DNA of 6,799 bases from Candidatus Dadabacteria bacterium (GTDB lineage Bacteria; Bdellovibrionota_C; UBA2361; J135). This document shows positions 1 to 5,323 of this stretch, in pieces (within the stretch, counting starts at the first letter, position 1; every line of letters begins with the position of its first letter). The notes below the pieces were generated by a model. That model was not told the DNA's origin, searched no databases, and worked only from the letters and a program-made list of their open reading frames with translations. Made by a program: the position numbers and the translations under genes. Location: assembly GCA_003694225.1 (NCBI GenBank), contig RFKT01000051.1, positions 1 through 6,799 of the forward strand, given 5' to 3'.

Positions 1-288
1 AGGTATATCTTTGCCCCCTGGACTTAATTCAGAGAAAACAACAGCTAGGCGTTCAGCAAAAAAGCTATACCCGCCTGGAAGCTTCAAAATAAGCTCTGGG
101 AAATCAGGGTAGCAGACTTCTAATGTCCTCTCGGCTACATATTGAGCGCAGAGATTAAGCTCACTATCGGTTATGTCCTCAACCCTATAATACACACTGC
201 TTTCACAACGAGAGCCTATCCTTACAGGTTCATCGTAGTATTCAGTAATCTGATCAAAAATCCTATTTATCTCTTCAATATCGACCAT
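1..288 (-). CDS. Partial protein, possibly PyrE-like phosphoribosyltransferase fold (N-terminal 96 residues)
   Basis: The reading frame is open from an ATG at 288 to the left edge, giving 96 codons without a stop; the C-terminus lies outside the window. The start is supported by AAGG six bases upstream and by an in-frame TAA further upstream with no other usable start between. The product is acidic and has no signal peptide or membrane segment, so it is probably cytoplasmic. Around residues 24-55 the pattern IGSRCESSVYYRVEDIT followed by a helix (LNLCAQYVAERTLE), and then a hydrophobic strand plus LPGGYSFFAERLA (residues 65-82), recalls the 'SGxxSxxYxN ... helix ... GxxxxGxxxA' start of orotate phosphoribosyltransferases. 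The diagnostic PRPP-binding motif would lie further on and is not in the window, so the function is a guess from pattern. It follows the exported-protein gene with a 61-base gap and could share its transcript. Confidence 0.45.
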   Translation of the reverse strand, partial: MVDIEEINRIFDQITEYYDEPVRIGSRCESSVYYRVEDITDSELNLCAQYVAERTLEVCYPDFPELILKLPGGYSFFAERLAVVFSELSPGGKDIP

Positions 289-349
289 GCATAGCCTTAA
301 AAAACAGAGGCCATTTTAACACATACAGCACCTTTTCCATATAGAACTT

Positions 350-712
350 TTAATGTTCCTTCCTTCTCGTGGCCATACTTATGCAAAGAGACAGCGGAGC
401 AAACACCCGAGTGGAATCTGCATAACATCTATCAACCTCATCAACTAAAACATCAGGGGTTACTCCAGAAAGGGAAAGAATATGCTCTATCTTATTCATG
501 CTTGAGATTGATTCTTCCGGTTTCTTCTTAACATAATCAGCAGTGATATGAACAATCTCTTTGGCATCCCTCATACCGTGCAAGTAGCCGGACATAAAGT
601 GCCTTTTCCCCTCTCTAGTCAAATTCTTCCATACAGGATAAAATGGCTCTGCGGGTAATATCCCAACAATTCCAAATAGATACAAAGAAACAAATAGAAT
701 TGTCAGCTTCAC
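350..712 (-). CDS. Small exported protein of unknown function, GTG start
   Basis: I do not recognise this family. From GTG 712 it has 120 residues: a Lys at position 2, a hydrophobic stretch (residues 3-19) and a likely signal peptidase I site after ILPA (about residue 21). The mature part of about 100 residues would be periplasmic or secreted. It is charged and mostly helical, with GYLHGMRDA at 42-50 and two cysteines (96 and 110) that could form a disulfide. GTG 712 is chosen because AGAGG (723-719) lies an ideal seven bases upstream and the signal peptide then begins normally. An ATG (748) and a TTG (775) lie in frame upstream, but they coincide with the -10 and -35 boxes of the promoter described here. 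GYLHGMRDA loosely recalls Rap1a/Tai immunity proteins, but the cysteine pattern does not fit, so I leave it unnamed. Confidence 0.6.
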   Translation of the reverse strand: MKLTILFVSLYLFGIVGILPAEPFYPVWKNLTREGKRHFMSGYLHGMRDAKEIVHITADYVKKKPEESISSMNKIEHILSLSGVTPDVLVDEVDRCYADSTRVFAPLSLCISMATRRKEH

Positions 713-746
713 TACATATCCTCTATAAATCACATAACTCCGGGCC

Positions 747-775
747 ATATTAGCACTTGTTAAAAGTGATAACAA
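747..775 (-). promoter_or_regulatory. Sigma70-like promoter for the small exported protein
   Basis: Read on the minus strand, TTGTTA (775-770) is followed after exactly 17 bases by TAATAT (752-747). Each box matches four of six consensus positions. Transcription would start near 740, giving a leader of about 28 bases that contains the AGAGG ribosome site and the GTG start at 712. The agreement between promoter, ribosome site and signal peptide makes this convincing, although no experiment backs it. Confidence 0.5.
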
Positions 776-880
776 TTACTTTGTGTTATTTTAATGGGTT
801 AGCTTAGGGCTCCGATCAGCTATCTTGGATAACAAGTTATATTTTTTGCTTTTTTGTTAGACACTTAACTGAAGCAAAAC

Positions 881-889
881 TGCTACATT
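881..889 (+). promoter_or_regulatory. Possible extended -10 promoter for the membrane protein-rsmE unit
   Basis: TGCTACATT fits an extended -10 element (TGn followed by TACATT). No good -35 box sits 16-18 bases upstream, although TTGTTA occurs at 854-859, 24 bases away. A start near 896 would leave about 49 bases before ATG 945 but only about seven before ATG 903. The rest of the divergent region is AT-rich with T-tracts at 842-855 and shows no clear operator. Confidence 0.25.
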
Positions 890-944
890 GCCTGATTAGT
901 GTATGGGTAGAGTCTATCTAGTAACTACTACGGTTGAGAGGAGA

Positions 945-2396
945 ATGGCTGAAGCAAAGAGGTCTCACTTACGTCTTGTAAAGAGCAACAAAGAGATTGA
1001 TCTGCTCAAAGCCCCCTCCGTCCACTCTTATTCATCTGGCAAAATGGAAGATGCGTCTAATCTAAAAATTCAGCTCTACCTAATAACGTTACTCTTACTG
1101 CTTATAGCCTCGTCTTTTCTGTGGATCGCCCTTCAGAAATACAGCGAGCAGAAGTACAAAAATTATCTTACATATTGGACCAGCAATCAGCCTACATTAA
1201 TGAATGAAGTCCTAAGCGAAGCTCTAGTTAACCACTCAAAACCTGCAAGGGATGCAATTGTTGACTCTGCACTACAAGATCGTGCGCCTACAGGGATAAC
1301 ATCAGAATTTATAAAGATAGCGTACAATCCACAATGGAGAGAAGAACTGAAGGAAGTGGATATACAAGCAGCTATTATCTTTGCCACAAAGACTAAAGAC
1401 AGTCTGCTTTTGGAAGAGCTACCCCCTATAACCTCCCTTCATCCCTCAATCACCCTTGCTGCTATGGTACTAAGCCCATTTGGTACACAATCACTAAATG
1501 ATATTCCGATATCACACCTTGTAAAGCTGCCGGGAAATTATGGATTGGCGTTTAAGAGGTTGTCGGAAATAGGAATATCTTCAGCAGGCTCGGATACAGC
1601 AATGGCTCTAGCAAAGTTGATCTTTGCCACTCCTTCCAAAGAAATTGTTGAGAGATTTATAGGTGACAACAGCTATGGCAAGATAGCCGCTCTTATCCCT
1701 GTGCTACTCAGACATAAGGACCAGGATATTGAAAAGATCTATTCTTACCTCTCCTCAATGCCAGAGGATAAAGCGCCTGAACTCGCGTGGTTTAACTCTC
1801 CTTCTCCCGTGCAATGGAATAAAATTAATCCTATCATTAAGCTTATGCTTGCATCAGATATCCCTCCTTCTCCACCACTGCCTATCGAGTACAATATAGA
1901 TCTCCTTTCATATCCTCAACCGTCTGTGAGGAATGCCGCTGTATCTGAAATCAAGCAATATGTCCCAGGAAACGTAGGAGAAGTGGCTAAGTTTATAGCG
2001 GAACGGTCTCATAACTTGACCAGGCAAGAGATTATAGGTTTAATTACAACTCTCTCATACAGGGGGGAAAAGGATCTCTTCTATGCTGCTTCATGGTTTG
2101 ACAGTGAACCTGATCCAGATGATGTCTTAAAGATTGTTCTCATAAGAAAAACCGCTCCAAAAGATGATCCTTTTAATTTTCAGGCAGCCAGATATCTTTC
2201 TAATACAGCCTGGAAGGCTTCGTATGAGAATCTCAAGATGATGGCGATCCATCCGGAGCCCTTACTAAGGGCGTTAGCATATTCAAAACTTGACCCTGAT
2301 AACCCAGCTCATTTAAGATTCCTAAAGGCTATGCTCCCTGTTGAGCCATCACCTGCAATTAAAAAGAGCATAGATAGCTTGATTAAACAGAGGTAA
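945..2396 (+). CDS. Single-pass membrane protein with HEAT-like helical outer domain
   Basis: I do not recognise a named family. From ATG 945 it has 483 residues: a basic N-terminal tail of about 40 residues, one strong membrane helix at about 41-63 (LYLITLLLLLIASSFLWIAL), then about 420 mostly helical residues. The basic tail suggests it stays inside and the large part faces the periplasm. The C-terminal half has HEAT-like helix starts, such as PQPSVRNAAVSEI (about residue 324) and HPEPLLRALAYSKL (about 436); an earlier similar one is HPSITLAAMVL (about 166). Such repeats usually make a protein-binding scaffold; no catalytic motif is visible. ATG 945 has GAGAGGAGA directly before it, whereas an in-frame ATG at 903 (14 residues longer) has no ribosome site. 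Its TAA overlaps the rsmE ATG, so the two are probably co-translated. Scaffold or assembly role is inference. Confidence 0.6.
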   Translation: MAEAKRSHLRLVKSNKEIDLLKAPSVHSYSSGKMEDASNLKIQLYLITLLLLLIASSFLWIALQKYSEQKYKNYLTYWTSNQPTLMNEVLSEALVNHSKPARDAIVDSALQDRAPTGITSEFIKIAYNPQWREELKEVDIQAAIIFATKTKDSLLLEELPPITSLHPSITLAAMVLSPFGTQSLNDIPISHLVKLPGNYGLAFKRLSEIGISSAGSDTAMALAKLIFATPSKEIVERFIGDNSYGKIAALIPVLLRHKDQDIEKIYSYLSSMPEDKAPELAWFNSPSPVQWNKINPIIKLMLASDIPPSPPLPIEYNIDLLSYPQPSVRNAAVSEIKQYVPGNVGEVAKFIAERSHNLTRQEIIGLITTLSYRGEKDLFYAASWFDSEPDPDDVLKIVLIRKTAPKDDPFNFQAARYLSNTAWKASYENLKMMAIHPEPLLRALAYSKLDPDNPAHLRFLKAMLPVEPSPAIKKSIDSLIKQR

Positions 2397-3145
2397 TGAA
2401 TTCCCTTGTTATTTTTCCTGAAGAACTGATTGAGGATGATTGTGCCCTGCTTAAAGGCGAGAGGGTTGTGCACCTTATAACTCACCACACACCAAGACCA
2501 CATTCTACAATTAGGGTCTCATTATATGGAGGGAAGAGGGGAACAGGCACTATTTGCGATATCTCGAATGATACAGCAAAGATACGCCTTGCATTAGATT
2601 TGGATCCAATACCGAATGAAAATATTGTAGCAATTGTCGCTATACCAAGGCCTCAATGCCAAAAGAGGCTTATTCGCGATTCGGCTATTCTAGGGATTTC
2701 AGAGCTTCATTTTGTTAGATGTCAACGGACGGAAAAAAGCTACCTTTCATCTCAAGCACTAACTCCGGAAAGCATCCGATATCACACTATTATAGGGCTT
2801 GAACAAGCTTATAATTCTCTTCCGCCCATGATATGTGTGCACGATAGGTTTCGGCCGTTTATAGAGGATTTCCTGCCAAGCAAAGCTCTTTTCAACAGCT
2901 CAGTAAAACTATTGTGTGATACTTTATCAGCTACCCCTAAGCAACGCTCTCATATAACCCCCACTGATACAGTTATGTTTGCTATAGGTCCGGAAGCAGG
3001 CTGGAACGATTATGAAAGGGATCGCTTTAGGGAGGCGGGCTTTAAACCTTACTCTTTGGGGGAGAGGCTCCTGAGAGTAGATACCGCTTTTATCTCCGCA
3101 ATAGCCAGAATATGTGAAGCCAGAGCTGCTATGACCCTAGAATAG
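2396..3145 (+). CDS. rsmE: 16S rRNA (uracil1498-N3)-methyltransferase RsmE
   Basis: RsmE uses S-adenosylmethionine to methylate N3 of U1498 in helix 44 of 16S rRNA, in the assembled 30S subunit. The 249-residue length is usual for the family. An N-terminal PUA-like domain (about 1-70) carries the typical opening MNSLVIFPEEL and RVSLYGGKRGTG. The SPOUT methyltransferase domain follows, with AIPRPQCQKRLIRD (82-95), GLEQAYNSLPP (134-144), the cofactor-knot motif AIGPEAGWNDYE (196-207) and SLGERLLRVDTA (220-231). The usual GPEGG is GPEAG here. The start ATG overlaps the stop of the membrane-protein gene (TAATG), and AGAGG at 2389-2393 is the likely ribosome site, two bases away, which is short. 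A weak terminator follows. This is the most securely identified gene in the window. Confidence 0.94.
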   Translation: MNSLVIFPEELIEDDCALLKGERVVHLITHHTPRPHSTIRVSLYGGKRGTGTICDISNDTAKIRLALDLDPIPNENIVAIVAIPRPQCQKRLIRDSAILGISELHFVRCQRTEKSYLSSQALTPESIRYHTIIGLEQAYNSLPPMICVHDRFRPFIEDFLPSKALFNSSVKLLCDTLSATPKQRSHITPTDTVMFAIGPEAGWNDYERDRFREAGFKPYSLGERLLRVDTAFISAIARICEARAAMTLE

Positions 3146-3156
3146 CACCCTTTTTT
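3127..3156 (+). terminator. Weak intrinsic terminator overlapping the end of rsmE
   Basis: TGCTAT (3127-3132) pairs perfectly with ATAGCA (3142-3147) around a nine-base loop, followed by CCC and six T (3151-3156). The stem has only two G-C pairs and spans the rsmE stop codon, so termination may be partial. Its position just before the next gene's putative promoter fits a transcript end. Confidence 0.35.
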
Positions 3157-3161
3157 ATGGC

Positions 3162-3190
3162 TTTTCACACCTCCAAGTATACAATACTAT
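3162..3190 (+). promoter_or_regulatory. Possible sigma70-like promoter for the TSP3-repeat protein
   Basis: TTTTCA (3162-3167) and TACTAT (3185-3190) lie exactly 17 bases apart, each matching four of six consensus positions. A second -10-like hexamer, TACAAT (3180-3185), matches five of six but lacks a good -35 box. The area is AT-rich, so chance matches are likely; the position between a putative terminator and a gene start is the main support. Confidence 0.3.
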
Positions 3191-3223
3191 AAAGCAGGAA
3201 GATGAAATTCAGGGTATATCTTT

Positions 3224-4120
3224 ATGCCGCGTAAAACCGTCGCTGCCTTTAAAATTATCTGTGTCTTTTGCGCTGCTTTTGTGCTTGCAGGGACAAAGGC
3301 ATGCCAAGAAGACTACGAACTAGGAGCTAAGACATCTGTAACACCCACTGCAACAAGTACTCCTACTCCAACTCCAACGGAAACTGCTACAGAAACCCCG
3401 ACTCCTACACCTTCTGAGACAGCGACAGAGACCCCTACCCCTACATCCAGTGCCGTTTCAGTCTCTTCTGGGGCCTTTGTAGATGATATAAACGCTGCTT
3501 TAAGCGTACTTAGCGCAAAATCTAAACTCAATGTGAACAAAGCCAAACGTCCTTCAAATTGGCTAGGAAGTGCCTTTAAAAATACAAAGAGAGGGAAAGG
3601 CAATTTTATATTAGATTCTGATAGTGATGGATATACTGACCAATTTGAGTTAAAGCATAACTCAGATCCCAACGATCCGGATAGCGTTCCAAACCTCAAA
3701 AGAACAACTTCACTAATAAACAGGCTTCAGGGAATAGATGATGATGGGGACGGCATTCCCAATAGTGTGGAGAGGGAAATTGGGACAAGCGTATTTTATG
3801 CTGATACAGATAAAGACGGAGTGAAGGACGGAGCTGAAAAGCTAAGTGGCACAGATCCTCTCGATCCTTCAGATTATCCCATTCAAGACAGGGATAAAGA
3901 TGGGCTGTCAGATGGCTATGAAATCTCTGAAGGGACTGACCCGGATAACCCGGATACAGATGGAGATCTGTTGAGAGATGACCTCGAGATAGCAATTGGG
4001 AGTGATCCATTCAATAAAGACACCGATGAAGATGGCATACTAGACGGCCGCGAAGTCATGCTTGGCTCTGACCCAGTAAAACAGGACACAAAAAAAAACC
4101 GGGATTTTTCTGAAAAATAA
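3224..4120 (+). CDS. Exported calcium-binding protein with thrombospondin type 3-like repeats
   Basis: This 298-residue protein has a signal peptide (MPRKTVAAFK then a hydrophobic core to about residue 23), so it is probably periplasmic or on the surface. Residues 40-76 form a Thr/Pro/Glu-rich linker. Residues 77-130 are a basic, Ser/Lys-rich region. Residues 131-288 hold six acidic repeats of the form DxDxDGxxD...GxDPxxxD, starting near 131, 172, 194, 222, 244 and 266. Such repeats in TSP3 and bacterial surface proteins bind Ca2+ through the aspartates. The segment ends abruptly with a basic tail and no anchor or C-terminal domain. The cysteine at 27 follows GTKA, which is not a normal lipobox, so a lipoprotein is doubtful. 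The ribosome site is probably AGGG at 3211-3214, nine bases before the ATG. Its partners and exact role are unknown. Confidence 0.8.
   Translation: MPRKTVAAFKIICVFCAAFVLAGTKACQEDYELGAKTSVTPTATSTPTPTPTETATETPTPTPSETATETPTPTSSAVSVSSGAFVDDINAALSVLSAKSKLNVNKAKRPSNWLGSAFKNTKRGKGNFILDSDSDGYTDQFELKHNSDPNDPDSVPNLKRTTSLINRLQGIDDDGDGIPNSVEREIGTSVFYADTDKDGVKDGAEKLSGTDPLDPSDYPIQDRDKDGLSDGYEISEGTDPDNPDTDGDLLRDDLEIAIGSDPFNKDTDEDGILDGREVMLGSDPVKQDTKKNRDFSEK
3380..3451 (+). repeat. Two tandem 12-residue Thr/Pro/Glu units in the linker
   Basis: Residues 53-64 (ETATETPTPTPS) and 65-76 (ETATETPTPTSS) are consecutive near-identical units. Bases 3380-3415 and 3416-3451 differ at many third positions, for example GAA ACT GCT versus GAG ACA GCG, while the protein stays nearly the same. 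The linker is probably extended and flexible, keeping the calcium-binding part away from the membrane. Confidence 0.7.
3614..4087 (+). repeat. Six degenerate TSP3-like Ca2+-binding repeats
   Basis: The repeat loops read DSDSDG, DDDGDG, DTDKDG, DRDKDG, DTDGDL and DTDEDG. Each is followed by a short helix-like stretch and, in most units, GTDP or GSDP. The last three start 22 residues apart; earlier spacings are 41, 22 and 28. In the fifth unit the glycine after the third aspartate is replaced by leucine, so that loop may bind calcium less well. Confidence 0.75.
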
Positions 4121-4198
4121 GAATTTGACAATAGCATCCCCAAACTCTACAAAGGGACACACGGATCTCTTTACGGCTAAACTTTTGGATGCCCTTCT

Positions 4199-5323
4199 TT
4201 AGGCTAGCTCTACGTTGACGCGAGGTACCGTAATAAGTTCGCCGGTGTCAAGGCGGAGGCGGAAAACCCTGACTTTGGCGCCTGTAGCTATAGCCTCAGG
4301 CTCCTCAGGCATCTCTTCTATCACGCCATACCTCCCAAAATAGGGATACCGGATAATGCGCACACGCTTCCCAACGCTGTAGGTAGCTATAGTTTTTTCC
4401 AGGCATAGTGAGACCTCAATCCCTTCAGTAATCAATACCTCAGGGCGTATGGCTCCGGCACGCACCTGAGTGGCTCCATTTATTGACGCAAGATGACCTG
4501 CATATCGGCTTAAAATCGAATAAGCACTTTCAGAAATTGCTAATTCCCCAAACCCCTCAGTTATAATCAAAGTCAAAGGAATATCTTCATCCCCAGTAAT
4601 CGCGGCGCCTAAGTCATAGCCAAGATAGCAGCTTAAAACTTCACTCAATATAGAACCAGTAACCAAACCTACAGCGCCACTCTTTGCAGCTTTTTTAATA
4701 GCATCAACAGTGGGGCACATTCCGCCAACTAAAATCTTTCCCTCAGCCATAGAAGGGATATCGCTTTCCGTGACAAGACTTTCACAACCGACATCAAGAA
4801 GCTCTAGCTTCCCTGTCCTCTCTCCCCCTACTCCAAATATGCCTTGCACAATAGCACCACGCCCCTCTATAACAGCACTATGCCCTTTTTCAACCTCAAC
4901 AACTTCTCCAGCTATATAACTCGACAATACAAGCGGCGTGGATTTCATCCTTATCCCAATATGGGCGTTCTTTTTGGAGATAAACTCCACTGTGCCAGCA
5001 GCAGGACTATAGCAAGTCGCCTTTAACAAACCAAAAAAGACAGGGTATTCACATATCTTTGCGCCATACTCAACCTGCACCCCCTCCTCTATGCCGCAGT
5101 TGCGGAACCCTGTAAGGGCCTCATCAACCTCTATACCTAAAGTCTCAGGAACCCTTACAATCCTAAGCTCTCCGGGGAGCTCAGCACTGCCTATCATATC
5201 TCTGCTTCCAACCCTATCCCCCTTCTTCACAGAGATATTGCCGGGTACAGGAAGACGCCTGACTTTCCTTATGACCACACCATCTTCTGCTAAAAGAGTA
5301 GGTGTTAGCTGCGTTCCTTCCAT
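4199..5323 (-). CDS. Conserved MutL-linked partner with barrel-sandwich-like and KOW-like domains
   Basis: The function of this 374-residue soluble protein is not established. It starts after AGGG (5332-5329), five bases before the ATG, and overlaps the end of the MutL-like gene by 19 bases, so the two are probably co-translated and co-operate. Residues 25-126 alternate GDxV turns with SPAAGTVEFI (106-115), as in biotinyl/lipoyl-like barrel-sandwich folds. Residues 137-175 contain VIEGRGAIVQGIFGVGGERTG, and 193-225 an AEGKILVGG...AIKKAAKSGAVGLVTGSI stretch that looks like a swivelling alpha/beta domain. ASINGATQVRAGAIRPE (279-295) follows, and residues 317-337 (VGKRVRIIRYPYFGRYGVI) resemble a KOW motif. 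No catalytic residues are obvious. I recall similar proteins beside MutL-type genes in other bacteria, from memory and unverified. A role in handling a mutase complex is inferred from the neighbour alone. Confidence 0.72.
   Translation of the reverse strand: MEGTQLTPTLLAEDGVVIRKVRRLPVPGNISVKKGDRVGSRDMIGSAELPGELRIVRVPETLGIEVDEALTGFRNCGIEEGVQVEYGAKICEYPVFFGLLKATCYSPAAGTVEFISKKNAHIGIRMKSTPLVLSSYIAGEVVEVEKGHSAVIEGRGAIVQGIFGVGGERTGKLELLDVGCESLVTESDIPSMAEGKILVGGMCPTVDAIKKAAKSGAVGLVTGSILSEVLSCYLGYDLGAAITGDEDIPLTLIITEGFGELAISESAYSILSRYAGHLASINGATQVRAGAIRPEVLITEGIEVSLCLEKTIATYSVGKRVRIIRYPYFGRYGVIEEMPEEPEAIATGAKVRVFRLRLDTGELITVPRVNVELA

Noticed and set aside
350..712. Rap1a/Tai immunity protein assignment for the small exported protein
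   Set aside because: Only GYLHGMRDA resembles that family; its usual cysteine arrangement and C-terminal pattern are absent.
3298..3306. Lipoprotein lipobox at Cys27 of the TSP3 protein
   Set aside because: Residues before the cysteine are GTKA; position -3 is Thr and -2 is Lys, unlike a real lipobox.
3313..3699. Minus-strand frame rich in Val/Gly/Ser opposite the TSP3 gene
   Set aside because: It is the antisense image of the Thr/Pro linker and calcium repeats, and has no ribosome site or independent coding sign.
4104..4118. AT-only hairpin (ATTTTT / AAAAAT) at the end of the TSP3 gene
   Set aside because: The stem has essentially no G-C pairs and lies across the stop codon with no T-run after it, so it is not a credible terminator.
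4134..4192. Inverted repeat GCATCC / GGATGC in the convergent gap as a shared terminator
   Set aside because: Six pairs separated by a 47-base loop is easily chance, and neither side is followed by a clean T-run.
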